Assembly (NCBI RefSeq): GCF_947493875.1
Contig: NZ_CANLSU010000014.1
Location: 1-39,952, forward strand
Direction: 5' to 3'
DNA length: 39,952 bases
Source: an uncultured Marinococcus sp.
Lineage (GTDB): Bacteria > Bacillota > Bacilli > Bacillales > Marinococcaceae
Part shown: positions 23,273 through 30,706 of the stretch, one piece after another
How positions within the stretch are numbered: the stretch's first letter is position 1
Layout: each line of letters begins with the position of its first letter
Program-made: the position numbers and the translations under genes
The notes under the pieces: generated by a model
Told to the model about the DNA's origin: nothing
Databases searched by the model: none
Seen by the model: the letters and a program-made list of their open reading frames with translations, nothing else

Positions 23273-23770
23273 ATGCAATTTGATAGCTGTTTTGATATTA
23301 TTGGCCCGATCATGGTGGGCCCTTCGAGTTCACACACCGCTGGAGTGGTCTCTATTGGCAAATTTGTGCACACTTGGCTAGGGGATTTGGACCATGTCAC
23401 CATTACGTTTTACGGCTCTTTGGCCTCGACGTACCAAGGCCACGGATCGGACAAAGCCATTATCGGCGGCTTGCTCGGGTTATCGTCACGAGATCTTAAT
23501 ATTCGCAGCGCCTATGCATTAGCCAAGGATCGTCATCTGGATTACCATTTTACGCTCGTTCCCGATGCTCCTCCGGACTATCACCCGAATACTGTTCAGG
23601 TGGAAGCCGCTTCCCGGGCGGGGACCCTGCACATCATAGGAGCCTCTATTGGCGGGGGCGTCGCGATGATTTATGCCATTAACCATCAGGAGGCGAGCAT
23701 CAACCTGGGCACGGGCGTGGATATTGATACTATTGTGGCAAAAACCAAAAAGGAGGTTTCGGACGTATGA
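23273..23770 (+). CDS. sdaAB: L-serine dehydratase, beta subunit (no ACT domain)
   Basis: This subunit of the iron-sulfur L-serine dehydratase, with SdaAA, converts L-serine to pyruvate and ammonium. SCFDIIGPIMVGPSSSHTAG, quoted by its core GPSSSHTAG, and the later HIIGASIGGGVAMI are diagnostic. At 165 residues it is shorter than the roughly 220 of Bacillus SdaAB: it ends right after the catalytic-type domain and lacks the C-terminal ACT domain that is the usual regulatory or effector module. The stop overlaps sdaAA by 4 bp, so this looks like a real C-terminus, not a frameshift. GGAGG precedes ATG 23273. Composition is clearly more GC-rich than the neighbouring genes. Confidence 0.9.
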   Translation: MQFDSCFDIIGPIMVGPSSSHTAGVVSIGKFVHTWLGDLDHVTITFYGSLASTYQGHGSDKAIIGGLLGLSSRDLNIRSAYALAKDRHLDYHFTLVPDAPPDYHPNTVQVEAASRAGTLHIIGASIGGGVAMIYAINHQEASINLGTGVDIDTIVAKTKKEVSDV

Positions 23771-24651
23771 CGGAAACCATGAAAGACATTGTGGCGGCAT
23801 GCCAGGAGCGAGGCATTTCACTGGGTGAATGGATGATCCAGCGGGAGACAGAGCGGACCGGGGGTGAACGGGAAAAAATATTCGCCCAGATGCAAGAAAG
23901 GCTGAGCGTGATGAAAGAAGCTGTGGCCCAAGGAATCAATGACTTGGAGGAAACGACCAGCAAACTTTCGGGCGGGGACGCCTATCGGATGCATCAATAC
24001 AATCAGACAACCGATCCCCTATCCGGCCCCACCATCAGCAAAGCGATGGAGGCAGCCATGGCCACCTCTGAAAGCAACGCAAAAATGAATGTGATTGTGG
24101 CGACGCCGACCGCGGGGTCCGCGGGCATTCTTCCTGGCATCATGATTTCCCTGCAGGAAAATCATCATATTAATGATGAAGCACTCACGATGGGGCTGTT
24201 TGCAGCGAGCGCCATTGGTTATGTGTTTGCCAACCATGCTTTTGTCTCGGGAGCCGCCGGTGGGTGCCAGGCGGAAGTAGGATCGGCTACAGCAATGGCT
24301 GCGGGAACCATAACGGAATTGCGCGGCGGAGCTCCGGCAGCTGTGACACATGCCGTGGCGATGGCCATGAAATCCCTTCTGGGATTAGTTTGTGATCCTG
24401 TCGGGGGGTTAGTGGAAGTGCCCTGCGTGAAGCGTAATGTGATCGGGACCTCTATTGCCTTTTCAGCGGCGGATATGGCCCTAGCTGGCATTGAAAGTCG
24501 GATCCCTTGTGATGAAGTCATTCATACCATGCATACCATTGGCAAAGACATGCCAGGGAGTTTAAAAGAAACCGCTGAGGGAGGACTTGCACAAACACCG
24601 ACCGGTTTGCAAGCAGCGCAACGGGTCTATCAACGGCCATGTAACTTATAG
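23767..24651 (+). CDS. sdaAA: L-serine dehydratase, alpha subunit
   Basis: This 294-residue subunit carries the catalytic [4Fe-4S] cluster. Its likely ligands are C167 (GGCQAEVGSA), C209 (LVCDPVGG) and C220 (VEVPCVKRN). GPTISKAMEAAM and TPTAGSAGILPG are other family blocks. It is full length for the Bacillus type. It starts inside the sdaAB stop (ATGA), so the two subunits are translationally coupled. Expression should follow the upstream glycine riboswitch. The enzyme needs an intact Fe-S cluster and is oxygen sensitive in known members. Confidence 0.93.
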   Translation: MTETMKDIVAACQERGISLGEWMIQRETERTGGEREKIFAQMQERLSVMKEAVAQGINDLEETTSKLSGGDAYRMHQYNQTTDPLSGPTISKAMEAAMATSESNAKMNVIVATPTAGSAGILPGIMISLQENHHINDEALTMGLFAASAIGYVFANHAFVSGAAGGCQAEVGSATAMAAGTITELRGGAPAAVTHAVAMAMKSLLGLVCDPVGGLVEVPCVKRNVIGTSIAFSAADMALAGIESRIPCDEVIHTMHTIGKDMPGSLKETAEGGLAQTPTGLQAAQRVYQRPCNL

Positions 24652-25113
24652 GAATACTTGTTCTTGAATAAATCACTGCGTCTTTTAAGTTTGAACTATT
24701 CATTAAGAACTCTCGCCTCAGCAAAAAATCTTATCAAAATTTTTTAGATGACCAATCTTTGGGAGCGTCAGTGACTTATAAAGGTCATGTAAATAGTTAG
24801 CGTCTGAGAAGTAAACCGAGACGAGGCCTCCCTTATATTCAATATCTTAACGTTTGCTGATCTTTTATTCGTCTGCAGTACCAAAAATATAAAGGTCAGC
24901 GAAATACTCGGAAATGTTTCTCGACGTATTAATAAAAGAAATACCTACATGCTTTGTTCACATTTACGTTGATGCTTAAAAGAATATGCTATAACTAACG
25001 AGTTAAAAAGATGACTATATGAACATTCTTAATAAGTTTCGGTACAAAAGTGGAAAACATTTAAGTTTAATACCCTGTGAAATAAAAGTTAAATAATTTT
25101 TGCAATCAAAAAA
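24652..25113. other. 460-bp intergenic region
   Basis: I see no gene and no clear terminator after sdaAA. The stretch is AT-rich with a few short inverted bits (CGTCT/AGACG near 24800). It may hold decayed sequence. The EIIC promoter must lie at its right end. Confidence 0.35.
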
Positions 25114-25127
25114 TGATAACGCTTACT
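25114..25127 (+). promoter_or_regulatory. Candidate cre (CcpA) box before the EIIC gene
   Basis: TGATAACGCTTACT matches the cre pattern except the last base. It lies 36 bp before ATG 25163, a position suited to carbon-catabolite repression. Confidence 0.45.
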
Positions 25128-25162
25128 TTTGCGTTTGTCATCAATCATTGGGAGGCGAATGT

Positions 25163-26251
25163 ATGGAGTTGATGTTTGGGGTCCTATTATTGTTCTTGGT
25201 GTTGGCTTTTTTTACTTTGTTCAATTACAAAGCTCCTCAGGGGAGTAAAGCGATGGGGGCACTGGCTGCTGCAGCCTGTGCAAGTTTCTTGGTTGAAGCT
25301 TTTCATGCTTTTTTCTTTGGAGATGTGTTGAATATCCCTTTTCTTAAAGCAGTCGGTGAAGCGAATGGGAGTTTAGGAGGGGTGGCAGCTGCTACTCTTG
25401 TTCCTTTAGCACTTGGAGTATCACCGGTTTATGCTGTGTTAGTGGGTATTGCCTGTGCAGACCTAGGTATTCTTCCTGGTTTTTTAGCAGGGTATTTGGT
25501 AGCCTTCGTAGTAAAATACTTAGAAAAAAAGGTTCCGAATGGGTTAGATTTAATTGTGATTATTATTCTAGCAGCCCCTCTTAGTAGATTAATCGGGGTA
25601 AGTGTTAGCCCGGTAGTTGATGCCACCCTTTTAAATATTGGTGATATACTGGTGTCTACCTCACAATCCAGCCCCATTGTTATGGGCATCATTTTGGGCG
25701 GTGTTATCACTGTCGTAGCTACAGCACCCTTAAGCTCCATGGCGCTAACAGCAGTTTTGGGGTTAACAGGTACTCCTATGGCAATAGGAGCCTTGGCCGT
25801 GTTTGGGTCTTCTTTCATGAATTTTATCTTTTTCAAGAAAATGAAGTTTGGAGACAAAAAAGATAATTTATCTGTCGCGATTGAACCACTGACTCAAGCA
25901 GATCTTATATCTGCCAATCCAATTCCTATGTATATCACAAATTTTGTCGGGGGCGCTGCAAGTGGCGTTGTGATTTCTTTATTAGCCATGACCAATGAAG
26001 CTTCGGGTTCCGCTACCCCCATTGCTGGGTTAGCCGTCATGTTTGCTTATAATCCCGCCGGACAGGTTATTTTAGTAGCCAGTATATGTGCGATTTTAAG
26101 TTTAAGTGTTGGTTACGCAGGAGCCTTTGTTTTTAAAAATTATCCAATCATGACTGCCAATGAATTAAGAAATTCTGAGGTAAACAAGCAACCTGACATG
26201 AAAATAAAAGTCACGGGTGAAAACATACAAACTGAAAAATCATCTCTGTAA
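25163..26251 (+). CDS. PTS_EIIC_2-type membrane permease, orphan
   Basis: This 362-residue integral membrane protein has about nine or ten hydrophobic segments. The N-terminus LFNYKAPQGSKAMGALAAAA followed by ASFLVEAFHAFFFGD is typical of the family annotated as PTS sugar transporter subunit IIC (PF13303). No EIIA, EIIB or sugar enzyme gene lies nearby, and the residues EIIC proteins use to face EIIB are not identifiable here. It may therefore transport something other than a phosphorylated sugar. ATG 25163 is preceded by GGGAGG; an upstream frame from 25100 has none. It has its own terminator and a cre-like box. Confidence 0.8.
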   Translation: MELMFGVLLLFLVLAFFTLFNYKAPQGSKAMGALAAAACASFLVEAFHAFFFGDVLNIPFLKAVGEANGSLGGVAAATLVPLALGVSPVYAVLVGIACADLGILPGFLAGYLVAFVVKYLEKKVPNGLDLIVIIILAAPLSRLIGVSVSPVVDATLLNIGDILVSTSQSSPIVMGIILGGVITVVATAPLSSMALTAVLGLTGTPMAIGALAVFGSSFMNFIFFKKMKFGDKKDNLSVAIEPLTQADLISANPIPMYITNFVGGAASGVVISLLAMTNEASGSATPIAGLAVMFAYNPAGQVILVASICAILSLSVGYAGAFVFKNYPIMTANELRNSEVNKQPDMKIKVTGENIQTEKSSL

Positions 26252-26277
26252 ATTAAAAATTAATTAGAAAAAATATA

Positions 26278-26322
26278 ACCCGAATCGTAGACATATAAAA
26301 GTCTTTACGATTCGGGTGTTTT
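26278..26322 (+). terminator. Terminator after the EIIC gene
   Basis: ACCCGAATCGTA (26278-26289) pairs with TACGATTCGGGT (26307-26318), with an inner GAC/GTC and then TGTTTTAT. It lies between convergent genes and probably serves the racemase operon as well. Confidence 0.85.
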
Positions 26323-26408
26323 ATATATATATATATCAAATGTTTTGTTCGAATTAAACAATTTGGGCTACAAAAATTTTATAGAATTGGTTTATATTTT
26401 TTAGTGAA

Positions 26409-27449
26409 TCAAGTCGAATGTTGTACGGAAATATCCTCTATTTGATTTAAAAGAAACCCTCGACGAAAAGGATCATTAGGATTGATAAAAAACTGATGCA
26501 TACCAGTCACCCATGCAGTACCGGCAATCGTTGTTTCAACTCCTACTTGAGCACCCACAGTCGTTTCATTTATTACTTCGCCAACGAACGTACCTCCAAC
26601 AATACTTTCGTGCGTAAAGGGCTCTAGCAGCTGAATTCCCCCTTTTTTATATAGTGTAGCCAATTTGGCAGAAGTGCCTGTCCCACATGGAGAACGATCT
26701 ATACCCAAGGGTGGAATAACCACGGTATTTCGAATATCTGCTTCCTTGCTGTGAGCTGGTTCGTAAAATTCGATATGCGTTAGTTCATTAATATAAGGCT
26801 TTGTGGGATGACTAATGTTATGTTCTTGATTTATTAATGTACGAATTTGCTTAGCTTTTTCAAGAATTTCCATACTACTTTCGGGTATAAGTTTTAATCC
26901 AACATCTTCGGCGCGAATAATGGCGTAAAAGTTTCCGCCGTAGGCGATATCGCAAAGAATAGGAGCATTTGCATAAGGAGTTTGTACTTTAATGGTGTCA
27001 AAATGAAATGCAGGAACATTTTTAAATTTCACTTCTTGAGCTTCTCCGTTTTTTACTTTAATGTCCACATCTACGAGTCCGGCAGGCGTTTCTAATGTTA
27101 AAGATGTTTGAGGTTCTACTGCCGGTATTCTCCCTGTCTCTATTAGTGCAGTGCAAAATCCAATGGTATCGTGACCACACATTGGAAGGTAACCGCCAGT
27201 TTCAATATATATAACTCCGACATCTGCTTTAGGATTACATGGTTCAAGCAGTATGGCTCCAGACATCACTTCATGGCCCCTCGGTTCATACATTAAAACT
27301 TCCCTTACCCAGTCATGGTTTTTTTTCATATCTAGCATTTTTTCTTCGATACTTTCACCTTTCAAGGCTGGCACACCACTTAGGATGGTTCTTGTTGGAT
27401 TTCCGGCTGTATGACTATCAATCGTATGAAAAACATTGGTGTAATTCAT
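26409..27449 (-). CDS. 4-hydroxyproline 2-epimerase (proline racemase family)
   Basis: This 346-residue, cofactor-independent racemase or epimerase has the two catalytic cysteines C91 (PMCGHDTIG) and C255 (DRSPCGTGT). Having both Cys rules out the trans-3-hydroxyproline dehydratase subgroup, where the second is Thr. The next gene, a DAO-type FAD oxidoreductase, is 4 bp overlapped, and the rest of the hydroxyproline pathway follows. The likely reaction is therefore trans-4-hydroxy-L-proline to cis-4-hydroxy-D-proline. Proline racemase activity cannot be excluded from sequence alone. It is the distal gene of the sigma-54 transcription unit that starts at 28.65 kb. Confidence 0.9.
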   Translation of the reverse strand: MNYTNVFHTIDSHTAGNPTRTILSGVPALKGESIEEKMLDMKKNHDWVREVLMYEPRGHEVMSGAILLEPCNPKADVGVIYIETGGYLPMCGHDTIGFCTALIETGRIPAVEPQTSLTLETPAGLVDVDIKVKNGEAQEVKFKNVPAFHFDTIKVQTPYANAPILCDIAYGGNFYAIIRAEDVGLKLIPESSMEILEKAKQIRTLINQEHNISHPTKPYINELTHIEFYEPAHSKEADIRNTVVIPPLGIDRSPCGTGTSAKLATLYKKGGIQLLEPFTHESIVGGTFVGEVINETTVGAQVGVETTIAGTAWVTGMHQFFINPNDPFRRGFLLNQIEDISVQHST

Positions 27450-28627
27450 CCTTTAACACTCTCCTTTTGAAATCTTTCAATAGATAATGGTTCAAGTGGT
27501 ACGCTGCTTTTAACACCTTGAATCAATTCTTGTATCAATTTGCCAGTTATGGCAGCTAAGCTGATACCATCTCCCTCGTGCCCAGCAGCAACATAGAAAC
27601 CAGAATAGCCTGAAACTTCAGAGACAATAGGCAAATGATCAGGCGTCCAGGGTCTATGGCCAGCGTAACTACGGATCATAAGCATATCTTTTAAAATTGG
27701 ATAAAATCTGGTTGCACGTCTAGCTATTGCTTTGACTACCTGGTAATTAACAGAGGAATCCATGGAGGCGAATTCCCGACTGCTCCCAAGTAAGAAATTT
27801 TGACTTTCTGTTGGTTCAAAAACAAGAGCAACCCCATACTTTTTTAATTCTGAATCTACTTGGCGTTCACCTCCAAATTTAGATAACAAATAACCAAATT
27901 CCATTACTTTTCGATTTCCAATTGGCCGATCGCGAGAAGCTACAAGGATGTGCCCTTTGCGAGGTTCAATAGGAACATTGATATTTTCGTCCAACAAGTG
28001 AGTAATATGAGGGGCCCAAATACCAGCAGCATTCACAATTCTTTTAGTTTTTATAGTTCCTTTATCTGTTTCCACTTGATAAGCGTCGTTCACTTTTTTT
28101 ATGGAAGTAACTGTAGTATGAGTACTAAGGAAAGCTCCCTGCGATGTTGCTCCATTCATTAAAGCATAAGTGAAAAGGTAAGGGTTCACAGTAGCATCGC
28201 TGGCGCACTCAAGGCCTCCTAACAGGTCATCGGCAAAATATTTTGATTCGTTTCTTAAGTCCTCTTTATCTAACATTCGAAAGGGAAGGTTATGTTGCTT
28301 TTGTTGATCTACCCATTGCTGGGCCGCTTTCATTTCTTCTTCGGTTTCACAGACAAGAATACTCCCTGGGTTTCGGTATTCAAATTTTTCAGGTAAAGTT
28401 TTGCTTAAATCTGAAACTAGTTTTTGGCTTTCCGTAGACATCAAGCTATCAAAACCTGGATCCTTATCAATAGCGAGTATATTGCCATCACATTTGGAAG
28501 AAGTGCCTGCGGCGATCTCTTTTTTTTCTACTACTTGTACATCCAGTCCTGTTTTTGAAACATAATAAGCTATAGAAGCACCTACGATACCTCCACCGAT
28601 AATTAATACATCACATTTCTGCTTCAT
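27446..28627 (-). CDS. FAD-dependent D-hydroxyproline dehydrogenase, DAO-type subunit
   Basis: This 393-residue DAO-fold flavoprotein begins with the FAD-binding CDVLIIGGGIVGASIAYY (GxGxxG). Near the C-terminus it has the second FAD contact (SGFYVAAGHEGDGISLAAITG, cited as AAGHEGDGI). It resembles HcnC and the beta subunit of bacterial D-hydroxyproline dehydrogenases, which oxidise cis-4-hydroxy-D-proline to 1-pyrroline-4-hydroxy-2-carboxylate. The start is ATG 28627 (GGGAGG 9 bp upstream). The in-frame ATG 28654 is rejected because the sigma-54 promoter at 28661-28676 would start transcription near 28650. It is divergent from the three genes that seem to supply the other subunits. Confidence 0.88.
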   Translation of the reverse strand: MKQKCDVLIIGGGIVGASIAYYVSKTGLDVQVVEKKEIAAGTSSKCDGNILAIDKDPGFDSLMSTESQKLVSDLSKTLPEKFEYRNPGSILVCETEEEMKAAQQWVDQQKQHNLPFRMLDKEDLRNESKYFADDLLGGLECASDATVNPYLFTYALMNGATSQGAFLSTHTTVTSIKKVNDAYQVETDKGTIKTKRIVNAAGIWAPHITHLLDENINVPIEPRKGHILVASRDRPIGNRKVMEFGYLLSKFGGERQVDSELKKYGVALVFEPTESQNFLLGSSREFASMDSSVNYQVVKAIARRATRFYPILKDMLMIRSYAGHRPWTPDHLPIVSEVSGYSGFYVAAGHEGDGISLAAITGKLIQELIQGVKSSVPLEPLSIERFQKESVKG

Positions 28628-28660
28628 GCTTCTCGCCTCCCTTTCCTTATTCATAAGTAA

Positions 28661-28676
28661 TGCAATTTTTATGCCA
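28661..28676 (-). promoter_or_regulatory. Sigma-54 promoter for the dehydrogenase-epimerase operon
   Basis: On the minus strand TGGCATAAAAATTGCA has GG and GC with the exact -24/-12 spacing of the TGGCAC-N5-TTGCA consensus. It predicts a start near 28650, just upstream of the RBS for ATG 28627. The activator gene lies at 33.1-34.8 kb. Confidence 0.8.
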
Positions 28677-28697
28677 AAGAGTTTATAAAATAAAAAG

Positions 28698-28715
28698 TTG
28701 GCTTAAAATTTGCAT
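28698..28715 (+). promoter_or_regulatory. Sigma-54 promoter for the BFD/ferredoxin/flavoprotein operon
   Basis: TTGGCTTAAAATTTGCAT contains TGGC and TTGCA with the exact 16-nt spacing. It lies 26 bp before ATG 28741. Only 21 bp separate it from the divergent sigma-54 promoter. Confidence 0.78.
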
Positions 28716-28740
28716 GTATTAAAGAAAAGGAGGAAGTAAT

Positions 28741-29025
28741 ATGAGCGAAAACAACTTTACTGTCTGTAGGTGTGAAGAAGTAAGTTATCAAACATTAAAA
28801 GAGACAGCTCAAACATATGGTTGCTCTTCAAGAGAATTGAAACTACGAACGAGGGCAGGAATGGGAATATGCGGAGGACGAACTTGCAGACCGATGGTTG
28901 AAGCTATCAGTAAAAACGTAGGAAAAGCTTCAGCTTTTGCTTCTAGTGAAGAAGTCCCCCTTAAGTATCAGCCTCCAGTAAGACCTATTGGTTTTGATTT
29001 TGAAAGAGGTGAATATAATGAATGA
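28741..29025 (+). CDS. BFD-like [2Fe-2S]-binding protein
   Basis: This 94-residue protein has the bacterioferritin-associated-ferredoxin/Fer2_BFD pattern: C9-x-C11 near the N-terminus and C44-x4-C49 in MGICGGRTCR. These are four cysteines for one [2Fe-2S] cluster. In known multi-subunit D-hydroxyproline dehydrogenases and cyanide synthases this domain is normally the C-terminal part of the larger flavoprotein subunit. Here it is separate and comes first in the operon. It likely passes electrons from the flavoproteins. The next gene begins 8 bp before its stop, so translation is coupled. GGAGG lies just before ATG 28741. Confidence 0.85.
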   Translation: MSENNFTVCRCEEVSYQTLKETAQTYGCSSRELKLRTRAGMGICGGRTCRPMVEAISKNVGKASAFASSEEVPLKYQPPVRPIGFDFERGEYNE

Positions 29026-29350
29026 ACGCATTTACGAACATCCCGTATTAGAAAATATAGAAAAGGGCAGCCTCATTCCATTTATTTTTAATGGAAAACA
29101 ATTAGAGGCTAGAGAAGGAGAAACGGTAGCAGCAGCATTGCTAGCAAATGGTATCCGAAAATTACGAGTGCAGGAAGCTACGGATGAGCCAAGGGGAATC
29201 TATTGCAATATTGGTCATTGTTTTGAATGTCGTATGAAAGTAGATCAAAAAAATAACACACGTGCTTGCTTGACGATGGTTAAGCCACATATGCAAGTAG
29301 AAACGCAGGGTAGTTTGCCAAAACCATTTGAGAACGATGGAGGGATATAA
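29018..29350 (+). CDS. (2Fe-2S) ferredoxin-like subunit (HcnA/Fer2_4 type)
   Basis: This 110-residue protein has a plant-type ferredoxin fold with cysteines C63, C68, C71 and C84 (YCNIGHCFECRM and RACLT), a standard [2Fe-2S] set. The sequence around FNGKQLEAREGETVAAALLANGIR, cited by EGETVAAALLANGI, matches the N-terminal Fer2_4 domain found in sarcosine oxidase alpha and in HcnA. It should be the small electron-transfer subunit of the dehydrogenase. ATG 29018 is preferred because it has AAAGAGGTG upstream; an earlier frame from 28988 overlaps too much. It overlaps the next gene by one base. Confidence 0.87.
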   Translation: MNERIYEHPVLENIEKGSLIPFIFNGKQLEAREGETVAAALLANGIRKLRVQEATDEPRGIYCNIGHCFECRMKVDQKNNTRACLTMVKPHMQVETQGSLPKPFENDGGI

Positions 29351-30615
29351 TGGAGACACGCCAAGTAGATGTTGCAATTATTGGTTCTGGGCCAGCCGGG
29401 CTCGCTGCAGCTATTGAATGCGCTACTTATGGTCATCATACTATTGTGATCGACGAATTTATGAAAAAGGGAGGAAGATTATTAGGCCAATTGCATGAAG
29501 AATCAAAAAATGAATGGTGGAATGGAATCGAAGAGTCAGAGAAATTAAATGAGAAAGCCGTGGAGGCCGGAGTAGAATTTTATATGGAAACTTCTGTGGT
29601 CAATATCGATAAAGACGATAATTACTGGGTAATTGAAACTTCTAAAAAAGCATTCAAGAGTTCTTGTGTGTTGGTAGCTACGGGTGCAGCCGAGTCGCCA
29701 ATTGCTCTGCCAGGATGGACGTTGCCAGGCGTCATGTCTATTGGAGCTGCTCAAGTGATGACCAATGTGCATCGTGTAAAGCCAGGTAATAAAGGCATCA
29801 TTATAGGTATTAACGCTCTTACCATGGCTATTGCCCGAGAACTGCAACTAGCCGGTGTGGAAGTAGAAGGGATTTATACAAGTCCATATGAACCGAATAT
29901 CGACGCTATGAATAGTACACCCAATGATGCTTTGGATGAAATGGGGAGAATGGCTGGCCTTGCCCCCACCATATTTTTAAGGATGGGCAGTTATTTTATC
30001 GGCTCGGACTGGTTAAGAAGGCGAGTATTACAGTTTTATCCTTCAAAAGGAATATCTGTATGGGGTATTCCTATTCATTTTAATAAAACAGTGCAGCAAA
30101 TATTTGGGAGAGAGCAAGTCGAAGGCGCTATGATTCATAAAATACACGCGGATGGGGAAATTGCCAAGTCTAATTACGACCAAAAAGAGCTCGATTTTGT
30201 CTGCATTTCTGGAGGTTTATATCCTTTAGCGGAGTTAGCAGCTATTGCTGGATGCTCCTTCTATAATATACCTGCATTAGGAGGATATGTGCCATTACAC
30301 TCTGAAAAGATGGAGACCACAGTAGAGGGTCTCTTTGTAGCTGGAAATATTACTGGAATTGAGTCTGCCAAAGTAGCTATTGTCCAAGGTACCACTGCCG
30401 GACAGAGTATATCTAAATTTTTAGATAAAGAGTCTAAAACTTTAGACGAAAGAATTGAAAATAGTATTCGACTTCAGAAACAAATAAGAGCAGAAGCTCC
30501 TATTCAATTTCATCCAGACATACAATCTGGAAGAAAGGAAATGCAGAAGCTTTGGAAGGAGCACGTGGAACAAGCAGCATCTTTCAAAAAACAAGAACAG
30601 ATCTCGGTTAAATGA
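29350..30615 (+). CDS. FAD/NAD(P)-binding oxidoreductase subunit (HcnB type), without BFD domain
   Basis: This 421-residue pyridine-nucleotide-disulfide-oxidoreductase-like protein starts with QVDVAIIGSGPAGLAAA (FAD GxGxxG). The second Rossmann stretch reads GNKGIIIGINALTMAIARE, where the second glycine motif is degenerate, so NAD binding may be lost. VAGNITGIESAKVAIVQG is the C-terminal FAD contact. It matches the alpha subunit of D-hydroxyproline dehydrogenases and HcnB but is shorter because the usual C-terminal [2Fe-2S] BFD domain is encoded separately by the gene at 28741. It ends 20 bp before a bidirectional terminator. Confidence 0.87.
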   Translation: METRQVDVAIIGSGPAGLAAAIECATYGHHTIVIDEFMKKGGRLLGQLHEESKNEWWNGIEESEKLNEKAVEAGVEFYMETSVVNIDKDDNYWVIETSKKAFKSSCVLVATGAAESPIALPGWTLPGVMSIGAAQVMTNVHRVKPGNKGIIIGINALTMAIARELQLAGVEVEGIYTSPYEPNIDAMNSTPNDALDEMGRMAGLAPTIFLRMGSYFIGSDWLRRRVLQFYPSKGISVWGIPIHFNKTVQQIFGREQVEGAMIHKIHADGEIAKSNYDQKELDFVCISGGLYPLAELAAIAGCSFYNIPALGGYVPLHSEKMETTVEGLFVAGNITGIESAKVAIVQGTTAGQSISKFLDKESKTLDERIENSIRLQKQIRAEAPIQFHPDIQSGRKEMQKLWKEHVEQAASFKKQEQISVK

Positions 30616-30635
30616 AATCAGTTAATCCTATATCA

Positions 30636-30678
30636 AGCAAAAAAACGCCTCCAGAATAATTTCGGAGGCGTTTTGCTT
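30636..30678. terminator. Bidirectional terminator between convergent operons
   Basis: AAAACGCCTCC (30642-30652) and GGAGGCGTTTT (30664-30674) form an 11-bp stem flanked by AGCAAAA and TTTTGCT. It ends both the oxidoreductase operon (+) and the dehydrogenase operon (-). Confidence 0.9.
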
Positions 30679-30706
30679 AGTATAAAACTACTTTTACCTT
30701 AAAGTT

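Noticed and set aside
25080-25104. A fifth sigma-54 promoter before the EIIC gene
   Set aside because: A TTTTTGCA is present but the GG of the -24 element is missing at the required distance.
26409-27449. trans-3-hydroxy-L-proline dehydratase as the identity of the racemase-family gene
   Set aside because: That subgroup replaces the second catalytic Cys with Thr; here both C91 and C255 are present.
28628-28654. Upstream ATG 28654 as start of the DAO-type dehydrogenase
   Set aside because: It lacks a ribosome binding site and lies at or before the predicted sigma-54 transcription start. ATG 28627 has GGGAGG and gives the normal N-terminus.
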